64,000 nt of DNA from Cronobacter condimenti 1330 (GCF_001277255.1 NZ_CP012264.1:3968001-4032000), one strand, 5' to 3'. Numbered from the stretch's first letter, positions 46,140-56,182 are shown. Program-made: numbers and translations. The notes: generated by a model from the sequence alone, not told the origin.

Positions 46140-46661
46140 TCAGTTGTTTTCCAGCATATGAATAATCTGGTTAGCCACCACTTTCGCGCTCTGATCATCA
46201 GTGCGGATCGTTACGTCGGCAATTTCTTCGTACAGCGGATTACGCTCATTAGCGAGCGCTTCAAGCACTTCACGCGGCGGCGTATCAACCTGTAACAGCG
46301 GGCGTTTTTTATCACGCTGTGTACGGGCGAGCTGCTTTTCGATAGTGGTTTCCAGATAGACCACCACGCCACGCGCGGAGAGACGATTGCGGGTTTCGCG
46401 GGATTTGACAGAGCCACCGCCGGTCGCCAGTACAATACCCTGTTTTTCCGTCAGCTCATTGATGACTTTTTCTTCGCGATCACGGAAACCTTCTTCGCCT
46501 TCTACATCGAAGACCCAGCCGACATCAGCTCCGGTACGTTTTTCGATCTCCTGGTCGGAGTCGTAAAATTCCATGTTGAGCTGTTGTGCTAACTGACGCC
46601 CAATAGTGCTTTTGCCAGCACCCATAGGCCCAACCAGAAAGATATTGCGTTTCTCTGCCAT
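46140..46661 (-). CDS. aroK: Shikimate kinase I
   Basis: Phosphorylates shikimate. The 173-residue product has the Walker A GPMGAGKS (11-18), the shikimate-binding DSDQEIEKRTG, and GGGSVKSRE. The start MAEKRNIFLVGP gives the E. coli length; the frame is open 43 codons further without family resemblance. It is first in the aroKB operon. Confidence 0.97.
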   Translation of the reverse strand: MAEKRNIFLVGPMGAGKSTIGRQLAQQLNMEFYDSDQEIEKRTGADVGWVFDVEGEEGFRDREEKVINELTEKQGIVLATGGGSVKSRETRNRLSARGVVVYLETTIEKQLARTQRDKKRPLLQVDTPPREVLEALANERNPLYEEIADVTIRTDDQSAKVVANQIIHMLENN

Positions 46662-46956
46662 TTTTTCGGTACTACTAAGACAAGTCGTTGATGATAAACC
46701 CGCGAGCAATAACCCTGAGCTGCGGGAAATGAACTGAAACCTCTTAAGCGATAGTGCGAGAGTCAGATCAAAAATTATCTCAACACTCAAGGTAGTTTGG
46801 CAACCGAATAAATCACCGCGTCTGACGCACAGGAGTGAAAAAACAACAACGGATGCACCGCCTCCGACCGACTCTCAAATCGGTACTCCTTGTATGCTAA
46901 TTCCATCCCGGCGTCAAACATCCGGCGACGATAATGGCTAAAAACTCCCGTGCGGA
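46662..46956. other. hofQ-aroK intergenic region
   Basis: 295 bp with no gene supported. It should hold the aroKB promoter(s), but I could not choose a -35/-10 pair confidently. No clear terminator follows hofQ. Confidence 0.4.
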
Positions 46957-48210
46957 TCAGGCGCCGCTTATGATTCGCGGCGTAATAAACACCACCAGTT
47001 CGCGTTTTTCGTTGTCTTTACCGTCGTGGCGAAAAAGGCTCCCGAAGAGCGGAATATTTCCCAATAACGGCACCTGTTCATTACCAGCTTTATTTTTTTG
47101 CTGAAAAATTCCGCCGAGCGCCAGCGTTTCGCCGTCTTTAACCTCCACTTGCGTTTCTATCTCTTGTTTATCAATAGCTAATACTTCGCCGTCGGCCTGT
47201 TGCAGCACCTGGCCTGGCATATTCTGGCTGATGCGCAGCTTGAGACGAATACGTCCGCCCTCACCGATAGTTGGCGTCACTTCCATGCCGAGCACCGCCT
47301 CTTTAAATTCGATGGATGTCGCCCCGCTTTCGCCGCTTGATACCTGATACGGGATCTCGCTGCCCTGCTTGATGCTGGCTGGCTGCTGATGCGCAGCCAG
47401 CAATCGGGGGCTTGCGATAATTTCCACCTTTTGCTTCTGCTCAAGAGCTGAAAGCTCAAATTCCAGCATCCGCCCGTCAATACGTCCGATATTAAAGCCA
47501 AGCCGCGTGGTGGCGTTGGCGACCGCCAGATCGGCGGAAATAGTGGTCGGGTGATAGAGCTTCGTGGCACCTTCTGCATCAGCGGTACTCCATTTGACAC
47601 CCAGTTCCCGCAGACTCTGCTGATTGATAGTGACAATATGCGCCGCCAGTTCCACCTGCCCCACGGGAATATCCATTTTTGCGACCCACTCCTGCACCTG
47701 ACGCAGCGCGGCGGCCGTATCGCGGATCAACAGCCGGTTGGTGCGCTTATCTACCGTGACACTGCCGCGCGGTGTCATAAGCTTATCGCCAAGTGATGCC
47801 AGGGCAGCGGCCAGCTCTGTCGCCTCGGCATAACGCAGCGTGACGGTTTCACTGCCGAGCGGCAGATTCCGTGCCTGCTGCTGGCGGGACGCTTCACGCT
47901 GGGCCTGATTTTGTTGCTCCCAGGTTTCGGGATAAACGCGCAGTACGTTGTTCTCTTTCTGAAAACGTAGCCGCGCACTCTCCGCGACCATTCGAAACGC
48001 CTGCTGCCACGGCACATCCTGCAAATGCAGCGACACCACGCCTTCGACACCGGGTGCGACAACCAGATTCAGGTGCTCGCTTTCTGCAAGCGCCTGCAGC
48101 AGTTGCACAACGGGGGTTTCATCCGCCACCAGCGACATGTTGGGACTCGGCGGTGCCGCGCGTGCGGCTGTCATGACGAGTAATAATAAAGGAGGGAATA
48201 TCCTTATCAT
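46957..48210 (-). CDS. hofQ: DNA-uptake secretin HofQ
   Basis: Outer-membrane secretin homologous to ComE/PilQ, linked to use of DNA as nutrient in E. coli. The 417-residue precursor has a signal peptide (MIRIFPPLLLLVMTAARA), a secretin/TonB short N-terminal region, an N1-type domain, and the secretin core (VPLLGNIPLFGSLFRHD, ELVVFITPRII). To keep the signal peptide it must start within hofP, a 92-bp overlap. It is last in hofMNOPQ. Confidence 0.92.
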   Translation of the reverse strand: MIRIFPPLLLLVMTAARAAPPSPNMSLVADETPVVQLLQALAESEHLNLVVAPGVEGVVSLHLQDVPWQQAFRMVAESARLRFQKENNVLRVYPETWEQQNQAQREASRQQQARNLPLGSETVTLRYAEATELAAALASLGDKLMTPRGSVTVDKRTNRLLIRDTAAALRQVQEWVAKMDIPVGQVELAAHIVTINQQSLRELGVKWSTADAEGATKLYHPTTISADLAVANATTRLGFNIGRIDGRMLEFELSALEQKQKVEIIASPRLLAAHQQPASIKQGSEIPYQVSSGESGATSIEFKEAVLGMEVTPTIGEGGRIRLKLRISQNMPGQVLQQADGEVLAIDKQEIETQVEVKDGETLALGGIFQQKNKAGNEQVPLLGNIPLFGSLFRHDGKDNEKRELVVFITPRIISGA

Positions 48211-48529
48211 GTTGTCTGTCCTTAAGCGTCCATACCAGAACCGAAGGGCGGCACCCTTCGCCATTTTTTAACGTCACGGTTGTGGTGTCAGCCCTTATCA
48301 CCTGCCAGCCAGTCGCAAGCATCGCGCCAGGACTTACCCGCAGCCACGTTTTTTCAGGCTTCTGTAGCAGCACACGTATTGACTCGCCCTGTTTCACGCT
48401 GCCGCCGTAACGCCAGAGATCTGCCTGATGAAGCTGACAGCGCGCCTGCGGCGGCGCAAAGGGATCGCGCCCGCTCCATGTCGGTAAACAGACCAAAAAA
48501 AGCACACCGCCCAGCACGCTACTTTTCAT
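48119..48529 (-). CDS. hofP: HofP pilus-assembly family protein
   Basis: Small exported protein, PilP-like by position. The 136-residue product begins with a hydrophobic signal (MKSSVLGGVLFLVCLPTWSG) followed by RDPFAPP, a PilP feature. The C-terminal third overlaps the hofQ start and is low in conserved features. It overlaps hofO by 11 bp. Confidence 0.85.
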   Translation of the reverse strand: MKSSVLGGVLFLVCLPTWSGRDPFAPPQARCQLHQADLWRYGGSVKQGESIRVLLQKPEKTWLRVSPGAMLATGWQVIRADTTTVTLKNGEGCRPSVLVWTLKDRQHDKDIPSFIITRHDSRTRGTAESQHVAGGG

Positions 48530-48995
48530 GAGGCCGCTCCAGCTGCAGCGTCAGGCGCAGCGTTTGCGCCTCTTCCGTACTTAACGCAAATCCGTTCGCC
48601 AGCATGTCGCTTTCGGCAAGCGCCGCGAAGATCGCCGGCACGTTATTCCAGGTGAGCGCCAGCTCAAGCTCGCCTTTGTCTCCCTCTGGCTGCCAGCGGA
48701 TAAGGTGCCCGTTCGGGCCGGGGTTCAGCGCCAGCGGCGAAAAGGGTTTAAGGGTAAGTTGCGCGTTAAGCGCGGCGATTGCAGGTTGTCGGTCTGGCAG
48801 CATGGACACCTGCCGCCGCAACGTTTGTAGCTCTCGTGCTTGTTGCTGAAGCTGCACCTTGAGCTGTTGACGATTGTCCGTGAGCGGCACAAGCCACGCG
48901 TAAGCCACGCCGGCAAGCAGCATCACCCAGCCAGCCGCACAGGCCGCACGCAGCGAAACAGGGCCCGTGAGCCAGCGATCAATCAGTAATCGCAT
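48519..48995 (-). CDS. hofO: HofO (PilO-like) protein
   Basis: Inner-membrane PilO-like protein. The 158-residue product has one N-terminal transmembrane segment (AACAAGWVMLLAGVAYAWLV, about 17-36), a coiled-coil stretch (QLKVQLQQQARELQTLRRQ) and a periplasmic domain. It overlaps hofN by 17 bp and hofP by 11 bp. Confidence 0.85.
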   Translation of the reverse strand: MRLLIDRWLTGPVSLRAACAAGWVMLLAGVAYAWLVPLTDNRQQLKVQLQQQARELQTLRRQVSMLPDRQPAIAALNAQLTLKPFSPLALNPGPNGHLIRWQPEGDKGELELALTWNNVPAIFAALAESDMLANGFALSTEEAQTLRLTLQLERPHEK

Positions 48996-49530
48996 CGCCA
49001 GGATCCTTATGCAGCGAAAGGTGAAACCGCCAGTAGCCTTCTTTTTCGCGACGCATCTCGCCAGGCGCGAGCCGGGTAAACGGTGTCAGCCGCTGTAATG
49101 TTTCTTCAAAACCTGGCAGTGCCTGCGCGTCATACGCGTTGCCGGTAAGCTCCAGCCGATCGTCATGAAAACGCAGCGCCGTCAGCCAGAGCGAATCAGG
49201 CAGCGTGTCGGCGAGCGTCTGTAGGCGTTGCTCCCACGCGGCGACCGACTGGCGATGACTTTCCCGACGCTGCCAGCGCAGACGCAGCGCCTCATATGTC
49301 TGCGCCGCCCGCCGCGCTTCCCGTAATGTGGTTTTATAGCCGGTAATGGCGTTCGCCTGTTTTTCTGCCCGTTGCTCAAAGGCACGTAACTGGCGCGCAA
49401 GAATGCCGTGGGCAAAACCTGTTGCAAGCACGGCGGCGAGCGCGGCGAAAGTAAAAAAGCTTCCCCAATGAATGAGCCGCGTCCGCCGCCGCACATGCCG
49501 CCACGGCAGAAGATTAATGTGCCGCCTCAT
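48979..49530 (-). CDS. hofN: HofN (PilN-like) protein
   Basis: Inner-membrane PilN-like protein. The 183-residue product has a short cytoplasmic N-terminus with the INLLPWR motif that PilN uses to bind PilM, one transmembrane helix (about 23-45), then coiled coil. The start shares a base with the hofM stop (TAATG). Confidence 0.88.
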   Translation of the reverse strand: MRRHINLLPWRHVRRRTRLIHWGSFFTFAALAAVLATGFAHGILARQLRAFEQRAEKQANAITGYKTTLREARRAAQTYEALRLRWQRRESHRQSVAAWEQRLQTLADTLPDSLWLTALRFHDDRLELTGNAYDAQALPGFEETLQRLTPFTRLAPGEMRREKEGYWRFHLSLHKDPGDAITD

Positions 49531-50360
49531 TACGCCGCTCCCAGCGCCAGACCAATGGCGACCGCAAACCGCCCTGTCTCATCCGGCGTCGGCGGACAGG
49601 GCCACGTGATAGCCTGCCACGGATCGAATGTTAGCCATCCGCCCGCCTCCGGCAGCGGTGCACCGCAGAGCGCGATTTCATGCGCCTGTACGTTAAGTTG
49701 CGCGCCGAGCGCTGCCAGCCCCTCCGCGCCTGTATTGGGCAGCGCGCCCCAGCGTTCGCGCGTTGCCCATAGCCATTGCGCGCCTACCTGCGTCACGACG
49801 ACCCGGCATGCATCATCGATAAACGGAAAGAAACAGGCGAGCGCGCTGGCGTCAGGCGTTAACGCGGCTGGCGTGAAACGCAGCGCGCGGGCACAGGTCA
49901 TCAGTTCTGCCACCTCGGTGGCGCGCGCCGCCGTCACGGCATATCCGTCTCCAGCCTGCGTTTCGGCATAGTCAAAGGCAAGTGCGTCAGGCGGCAGCGA
50001 GAGTTGACGTGCCGCCACGGCACCCAGCCAGGCTTCGCACTCGGGTTCGCACAGCGCAGTGACCGGACGGGGAAGCTCCCGTTGTAACGTCCGCTGCGCC
50101 GGAAACCCAAGCCGAATGGAGTGATAGCGCGGTAGTTGCGCGCGCCAGGGCGTCAGCGTTTCGATTAACGCCTGCCGACGCTGTTCTTCGTCACGATGAA
50201 CGGCCAGCGGGAGTGACCACCAGCGCTGCTGCCGCCAGCCGCCTCGTTTACGCGACAGCGCCACGGCGGTGACGCTATCTGTTTGAATATGTAAGCCTAT
50301 TTGCCATTGTTTGCCGATCACTGGTGACGTTCTCCCTGTCCCGCAAAATGAAAATGCCAT
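49530..50360 (-). CDS. hofM: HofM (PilM-like) protein
   Basis: Cytoplasmic actin-like PilM homologue that would pair with HofN. The 276-residue product has IGLHIQTDSVTAVALSRKRG near the N-terminus and ends FAVAIGLALGAA. A GTG at 50321 (VIGKQWQIG) is an alternative start that is nearer the E. coli length. First of hofMNOPQ and divergent from mrcA. Confidence 0.87.
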   Translation of the reverse strand: MAFSFCGTGRTSPVIGKQWQIGLHIQTDSVTAVALSRKRGGWRQQRWWSLPLAVHRDEEQRRQALIETLTPWRAQLPRYHSIRLGFPAQRTLQRELPRPVTALCEPECEAWLGAVAARQLSLPPDALAFDYAETQAGDGYAVTAARATEVAELMTCARALRFTPAALTPDASALACFFPFIDDACRVVVTQVGAQWLWATRERWGALPNTGAEGLAALGAQLNVQAHEIALCGAPLPEAGGWLTFDPWQAITWPCPPTPDETGRFAVAIGLALGAA

Positions 50361-50440
50361 ATCAATGCTTCAGGCTTGCCTTTATACTACCGCGCGGTTG
50401 TTTATAAACTGCCCAACAGAAACTAAATGGGAAATCCTCG

Positions 50441-52996
50441 GTGAAGTTCGTAAAGTATTTATTCTTCCTTGCAGTCTTTTGCATTCTGCTGGGAGCCGGC
50501 TCGATTTATGGTCTGTATAAATTTATTGAGCCGCAGTTGCCCGATGTCGCCACGCTAAAAGATGTGCGGCTCCAAATCCCTATGCAGGTGTATAGCGCCG
50601 ACGGTGAATTGATCGCCCAGTACGGCGAAAAGCGCCGTATTCCGTTGACGCTTAACCAAATCCCGCCTGAAATGGTGAAAGCATTTATCGCCACGGAAGA
50701 TAGCCGCTTTTACGACCACCACGGCGTTGATCCCATCGGGATTTTCCGCGCCGCAAGCGTGGCGCTGTTCTCCGGTCATGCCTCGCAGGGCGCGAGTACT
50801 ATTACGCAACAGCTGGCGCGTAACTTCTTCTTAAGCCCGGAACGCACCCTGATGCGTAAAATCAAGGAAGCCTTTCTCGCGGTGCGTATTGAGCAACTGC
50901 TGACGAAAGATGAAATCCTTGAGCTTTACCTGAATAAGATTTACCTCGGCTACCGCGCTTACGGCGTGGGTGCGGCCGCACAGGTCTATTTCGGCAAAAC
51001 GGTCGACCAGCTCTCCTTAAGCGAAATTGCGGTCATTGCGGGTCTGCCGAAAGCGCCGTCGACATTTAACCCGCTTTACTCACTCGATCGCGCGACAGCG
51101 CGCCGTAATGTGGTGCTGTCACGTATGATGAGCGAAGGCTATATCAGCCAGTCGCAGTATGACGACGCTCGCAGCGAAGAGATCAACGCCAATTATCACG
51201 CGCCGGAAATCGCCTTTTCCGCGCCGTACCTGACCGAAATGGTGCGTCAGGAGATGATTAGTCGTTATGGCGAAAATGCCTATGAGGACGGTTATAAGGT
51301 CTACACCACGATCACCCGCCGTGTTCAGCAGGCGGCGCAGAAAGCCGTACGCGATAACGTCATGGATTACGATATGCGCCATGGCTACCGCGGCCCGTCT
51401 AACGTGCTGTGGCGTGTCGGTGAAATGGCGTGGGACGACAAGAAAATCACCGATTCGCTGAAAAACTTGCCGACCTATGGACCGCTACTGCCTGCGGTCG
51501 TCACTTCAGCGAACACGGATGAAGCCACGGCCCTGCTGGCGGACAGTTCTACGGTCTCGTTAAAAATGGACGGTGTACGCTGGGCCCGCCCGTACCGTTC
51601 AGATACGTCACAAGGCCCGACGCCGCGCCGCATCACTGACGTGCTGCAGGCCGGACAGCAGATTTGGGTTCGTAAAGTGGATGACAACAGCTGGTGGCTG
51701 GGTCAGGTGCCGGATGTTAACTCCGCACTGGTCTCCATTAACCCGAAAGATGGGTCGGTGCTGGCGCTGGTAGGCGGTTTCGATTTCAACCAGAGCAAGT
51801 TTAACCGCGCAACCCAGGCGCTGCGCCAGGTAGGCTCGAATATCAAGCCGTTCCTGTACACCGCGGCGATGGACAAAGGGCTGACGCTCGCAAGCATTCT
51901 GAACGACGTGCCGATTTCCCGCTGGGATGCGGGTGCCGGTTCCGACTGGCGACCGAAAAACTCTCCGCCGGAATATGCGGGGCCAATCCGCCTGCGTCAG
52001 GGGCTGGGGCAGTCGAAAAACGTGGTGATGGTCCGCGCGATGCGCGCGATGGGCGTCGACTACGCCGCGGAATATTTACAGCGTTTCGGCTTCCCGGCAC
52101 AGAATATCGTGCATACAGAATCGCTGGCGCTTGGTTCCGCCTCCTTCACGCCGTTGCAGGTGGTTCGTGGCTATGCGGTGATGGCGAACGGCGGTTTTCT
52201 GGTAGATCCGTGGTTTATCAGCAAAATCACCAACGCCCAGGGCGATCCGTTGTTTGAGGCAAAACCGAAAATCGCATGTCCGGATTGTGATATCCCGGTG
52301 ATTTACGGCGAAACGCCGAAGTCGGACGTACTGGAAAATAAAGATGTGGAAAACGTCGCGACCTCTGCCGAACAGCAGAATGCTCCGGTGCCGATGCCGC
52401 AGCTTGAGCAGGCAAACCGTGAACTGGTCGCGCAAAGTCCGGCGCCGCAGTACGCACCACACGTCATCAGTACGCCGCTGTCATTTTTGATTAAGAGCGC
52501 GCTGAACAGCAACATTTTCGGCGAGCCGGGCTGGCAAGGTACGGGCTGGCGCGCAGGTCGCGATCTTCAGCGTCGCGATATCGGCGGTAAAACCGGGACG
52601 ACGAACAGCTCGAAAGACGCCTGGTTCTCCGGCTACGGGCCGGGCGTGGTGACGTCTGTCTGGATAGGCTTTGACGATCACCGCCGCGATTTGGGTCGCA
52701 CCACGGCCTCCGGCGCAATCAAAAACCAGATCTCTGGCTATGAGGGCGGCGCGAAAAGCGCACAACCGGCGTGGGATGCTTATATGAAAGCGGCGCTCGA
52801 AGGCGTGCCGGAAGAGCCGTTAACGCCGCCGCCGGGTATCGTGACGGTGAATATTGACCGCAGCACCGGCCAACTGGCCAATGGCGGCAACAGTCGTGAA
52901 GAGTATTTCATCGAAGGCACGCAGCCGACCCAACAGGCCGTGCATGAAGTCGGTACAACGATTATCGACAACGGGGAAACCCACGAACTGTTCTAA
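50441..52996 (+). CDS. mrcA: Penicillin-binding protein 1A
   Basis: Bifunctional peptidoglycan transglycosylase/transpeptidase in the inner membrane. The 851-residue product uses a GTG start. It has one N-terminal transmembrane helix, the GT51 domain (EDSRFYDHHGVD, GASTITQQLARN), an OB-like insert, and the transpeptidase with SNIKPF (catalytic Ser), SKN (QSKNVVMV) and KTGTTN. A terminator follows at once. Confidence 0.97.
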   Translation: MKFVKYLFFLAVFCILLGAGSIYGLYKFIEPQLPDVATLKDVRLQIPMQVYSADGELIAQYGEKRRIPLTLNQIPPEMVKAFIATEDSRFYDHHGVDPIGIFRAASVALFSGHASQGASTITQQLARNFFLSPERTLMRKIKEAFLAVRIEQLLTKDEILELYLNKIYLGYRAYGVGAAAQVYFGKTVDQLSLSEIAVIAGLPKAPSTFNPLYSLDRATARRNVVLSRMMSEGYISQSQYDDARSEEINANYHAPEIAFSAPYLTEMVRQEMISRYGENAYEDGYKVYTTITRRVQQAAQKAVRDNVMDYDMRHGYRGPSNVLWRVGEMAWDDKKITDSLKNLPTYGPLLPAVVTSANTDEATALLADSSTVSLKMDGVRWARPYRSDTSQGPTPRRITDVLQAGQQIWVRKVDDNSWWLGQVPDVNSALVSINPKDGSVLALVGGFDFNQSKFNRATQALRQVGSNIKPFLYTAAMDKGLTLASILNDVPISRWDAGAGSDWRPKNSPPEYAGPIRLRQGLGQSKNVVMVRAMRAMGVDYAAEYLQRFGFPAQNIVHTESLALGSASFTPLQVVRGYAVMANGGFLVDPWFISKITNAQGDPLFEAKPKIACPDCDIPVIYGETPKSDVLENKDVENVATSAEQQNAPVPMPQLEQANRELVAQSPAPQYAPHVISTPLSFLIKSALNSNIFGEPGWQGTGWRAGRDLQRRDIGGKTGTTNSSKDAWFSGYGPGVVTSVWIGFDDHRRDLGRTTASGAIKNQISGYEGGAKSAQPAWDAYMKAALEGVPEEPLTPPPGIVTVNIDRSTGQLANGGNSREEYFIEGTQPTQQAVHEVGTTIIDNGETHELF

Positions 52997-53004
52997 AAGA
53001 CAAA

Positions 53005-53032
53005 ACGGCAACCTAAGGTTGCCGTTTTTTTT
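53005..53032 (+). terminator. mrcA terminator
   Basis: ACGGCAACC (53005-53013) pairs with GGTTGCCGT (53017-53025), followed by a run of T. Strong intrinsic terminator 8 bp after the mrcA stop. Confidence 0.92.
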
Positions 53033-53083
53033 ATAAGTACTCTCCCGCCCCGACGGCGATGAAAGTAATACTGTATCAGGCCG

Positions 53084-53644
53084 CTATAAACGTCCCTGCC
53101 CCTTCAGCCACTCTCTGACCAGGAATAACGCGCTGACGTTACGGGCTTCGCTGAAGTCCGGATCCTCCAGCAGGTCCATCATATGGGCGAGTGGCCAGCG
53201 CTCCTGAACCAGCGGCTCAGGCTCATCACCCTGCAACGTTTCCGGGTACAAATCTTCGGCCACCAGAATATTCATTTTGCTGGAGAAATAAGACGGCGCC
53301 ATGGTGAGTTTTCGCAGGAACGTTAGCGCATTCGCGCCAAAGCCCACTTCTTCTTTTAATTCCCGATTGGCGGCCTCGTAAATATTTTCACCCGGATCGA
53401 TAAGCCCTTTGGAAAATCCCAGTTCATAGGATTCCGTGCCCACGGCATATTCACGAATCAATACCAGATGGTCGTCGATAATCGGCACAATCATGACGGC
53501 TTCACGTTCGGACGGGCGCATGCGCTCATAGATGCGTTTTTCGCCGTTACTGAAGGCCAGACTTACCTGTTCGACACTGAAAAGTCGCGAGCGGGCGACC
53601 GTTTCGATATTTAAAATAGTGGGTTTTTGTAGGGGTTTATTCAT
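53084..53644 (-). CDS. nudE: ADP compounds hydrolase NudE
   Basis: Nudix hydrolase acting on ADP-ribose, Ap3A and NADH. The 186-residue product has a full Nudix box GLIDPGENIYEAANRELKEEVG, in contrast to the degenerate box of nrtR. The start MNKPLQKPTILN was chosen for family length; 16 more codons are open. It converges on mrcA and diverges from igaA. Confidence 0.95.
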   Translation of the reverse strand: MNKPLQKPTILNIETVARSRLFSVEQVSLAFSNGEKRIYERMRPSEREAVMIVPIIDDHLVLIREYAVGTESYELGFSKGLIDPGENIYEAANRELKEEVGFGANALTFLRKLTMAPSYFSSKMNILVAEDLYPETLQGDEPEPLVQERWPLAHMMDLLEDPDFSEARNVSALFLVREWLKGQGRL

Positions 53645-53980
53645 GTTAACCGGCCACCGGATGACAATATCTCTGTTCATTGTGCGACACACCGCACGGT
53701 TCGGGCAATGTGAATCGTTTTTTATTTACATTCCCGCAACCTCTCACGCGCACAAAACCGAAATACCCATTTATGTCAAGAGGTTGAATTTAAAATAAGA
53801 ATTTGCTGATATTTCCGCGTATCTCGCTTTGCTAACATTGATTTACCGATGGTATGCCTCAAATAATTTCACTCAAATTGAACCCATACCTGTCGATTTT
53901 TGTTCATTGTTCTGCCTTAATGTTGCATAGGCAATACTTGTTTACATTTGCATTGAGTACCGTGATTTGATGGGGAAAGC
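53645..53980. promoter_or_regulatory. nudE-igaA divergent spacer
   Basis: 336 bp without a gene. It is AT-rich from about 53770 to 53960 and must hold promoters for both genes. Several TTGNNN and AT-rich hexamers exist but no pair with good spacing stands out, so I name no promoter. Confidence 0.4.
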
Positions 53981-56119
53981 ATGAGCACCTTGTTGATTTT
54001 AGTCGCTGCTATGCTGGCCTGCATCGTCATTGCAGGCTGGTGGATAAAGCGCAAAATTCGCCCCCGTCATCCCCGTTTACCCGCCCAGGTTTTTGCTGGC
54101 GCCACGACCCGTAAACTCAGCAGTGAAGAGCGTAGCGCCATCGAAAGCTATCTGGAGACGCTCTCGCGTTTTCAGGACTCGCCGACGCCAACGGGTGCTA
54201 TCAAAGCGCCGGTTAAGCTCACGCTCACGCCGCAAAGCAGCACCGTCTTCAGCATTCGTCGCGCCATTACACGCTATGGCCTGTCGTCTGACGATCCGAA
54301 CAAATGGCGCTACTACCTGGATTCGGTAGAAGTACATCTGCCGCCGTTCTGTGAACAATACATCACGGACGATAATAGCGTTGAACTCATCCGCACCGCG
54401 ACGTTACCGCTCGTCATTTCGCTTAACGGGCACTCCATTCAGGAGCATGTGCACGAGGCGCGTGGCTACGTGCTGGAAGGCCCGGCATCTGGTCTGGCAT
54501 CCATTCGCGGCGAAGAGAGCGAACAAATTGAGCTGCTGAATATTCGTCAGGAGACGCAGGAAGAACATGCGCTCGGCCGCCCGGATGGCCTGCGTGAAGC
54601 GCTGCTCATCTGTGCCGCGTTTGTGCTCTTCTTTCTCTGTCTCGTTACGCCGCTGATGATGCTGCCGTGGCTTGCAGGCGGCGCGATTTTACTGCTCGGT
54701 GCTGGCCTGTGGGGGCTTTACGCGCCGCCGGCGAAAACCGCGCTGCGTGAGATCCACTGTCTGCGTGGCACACCGAAGCGCTGGGGCTTGTTTGGCGAAA
54801 CCAATCAGGAACAGCTTAATAATATTTCGCTCGGCATTATCGATCTTATCTATCCGGCCCACTGGCAGCCCTTTATCGCGCACGATTTAGGCCAGAAAAC
54901 GGATATTGATATCTACATGGATCGTCATGTAGTACGTCAGGGACGCTTCCTCTCGCTGCATGATGAAGTGAAGCACTTCCCGCTCCAGCACTGGTTACGC
55001 AGCGCCGTCATCGGCGCAGGCGCGCTGCTGGTATTGCTGCTCCTGACGCTCTGGGTGCCGCTCGACATGCCTTTTAAGTTAACGTTGTCCTGGCTTAAAG
55101 GCGCCCAGACGGTAGAAGCCACAAGCGTCGCGCAGCTCGAAGAAGCGGGCCTGCGCGTTGGTGATACGCTGCGCATTGACGGTACGGGCATGTGTAATAT
55201 TCATCTGCCGGGCCGTTACACCTCGCGTCAGAACTACCCGTTTATGCCGTTCGACTGCTCGCAAATTCTCTGGAATAACGCCAGTCCACTGCCGCTGCCG
55301 GAATCTGATACGGTCGCTAAAGCCACGGCGCTTGCTGACGCGGTGAACCGGCAGTTGCACCCGCAGGAAGGCGACACAAAAATCAACCCGCAACTGGCGT
55401 CGGCCATTCAGAAATCGGGCATGGTGCTGCTGGATGATTTCGCAGAAATCGTGCTGAAAACCGAAGCGCTTTGCACCGGTGAAGAAGAGTGTGTCAGGCT
55501 GAAAAACGCGCTGGTTAATCTGGGTAACACCAAGGACTGGCCTTCGCTCGTCAAGCGCGCCGGTGAAGGCAAGCTTGACGGTATTAACGTTCTGTTGCGC
55601 CCGGTTAGCGCCGAATCGCTCGATAATCTGGTGATTGCCTCCACCGCGCCGTTCTTTGTACGTGAAACCAGCCGCGCGGCGCAGTCGCTCAATAGCCCAC
55701 CGCCGGGCGGATTTATGATTATCAGCGATGAAGGCAAAGATATGGTGAATCAGCCGCTACCGCCGACCTCGCTGTATGACTTCCCGCCGCAGGAGCAGTG
55801 GAAAGAGTTCCAGCGTCTGGCTGGCATGCTGATGCAGACGCCGTTTCATGCCGAAGGCGTCGTCACCAGCCTGCGCACCGACGCTAACGGCACACAACAC
55901 GTCACGCTCAGCAGTATTCCTGACAGCGCCGGCCTCTGGCGCTATTTCGGCACATCGCTGCTCATGCTGGTGATGCTGGTTTGCGCGCTTTATAACGGTC
56001 TGGCGGCTCTGCGCCGCTGGCAGCGCAGCCGCACCCGTATCGAAGAAATCCAGCGCTATTACGAAAATTGCTTTAACCCGCAGCTGGTTCCCTCCGCCGA
56101 TATTCGCCCCCTGTTCTGA
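53981..56119 (+). CDS. igaA: Rcs phosphorelay repressor IgaA
   Basis: Inner-membrane protein that holds the Rcs envelope-stress system off through RcsD; essential in enterobacteria with intact Rcs. The 712-residue product has an N-terminal transmembrane segment, cytoplasmic domains, hydrophobic pairs (about 205-245 and 340-360), a large periplasmic domain with paired cysteines, and a C-terminal helix near 650-670. It precedes yrfG by 63 bp. Confidence 0.95.
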   Translation: MSTLLILVAAMLACIVIAGWWIKRKIRPRHPRLPAQVFAGATTRKLSSEERSAIESYLETLSRFQDSPTPTGAIKAPVKLTLTPQSSTVFSIRRAITRYGLSSDDPNKWRYYLDSVEVHLPPFCEQYITDDNSVELIRTATLPLVISLNGHSIQEHVHEARGYVLEGPASGLASIRGEESEQIELLNIRQETQEEHALGRPDGLREALLICAAFVLFFLCLVTPLMMLPWLAGGAILLLGAGLWGLYAPPAKTALREIHCLRGTPKRWGLFGETNQEQLNNISLGIIDLIYPAHWQPFIAHDLGQKTDIDIYMDRHVVRQGRFLSLHDEVKHFPLQHWLRSAVIGAGALLVLLLLTLWVPLDMPFKLTLSWLKGAQTVEATSVAQLEEAGLRVGDTLRIDGTGMCNIHLPGRYTSRQNYPFMPFDCSQILWNNASPLPLPESDTVAKATALADAVNRQLHPQEGDTKINPQLASAIQKSGMVLLDDFAEIVLKTEALCTGEEECVRLKNALVNLGNTKDWPSLVKRAGEGKLDGINVLLRPVSAESLDNLVIASTAPFFVRETSRAAQSLNSPPPGGFMIISDEGKDMVNQPLPPTSLYDFPPQEQWKEFQRLAGMLMQTPFHAEGVVTSLRTDANGTQHVTLSSIPDSAGLWRYFGTSLLMLVMLVCALYNGLAALRRWQRSRTRIEEIQRYYENCFNPQLVPSADIRPLF

Positions 56120-56182
56120 TAATCCGGCGGCGACAGGTTTATGGTAACCTGTCGCCCCTTTTTTCCTCAGGCGGGAGTTCCC

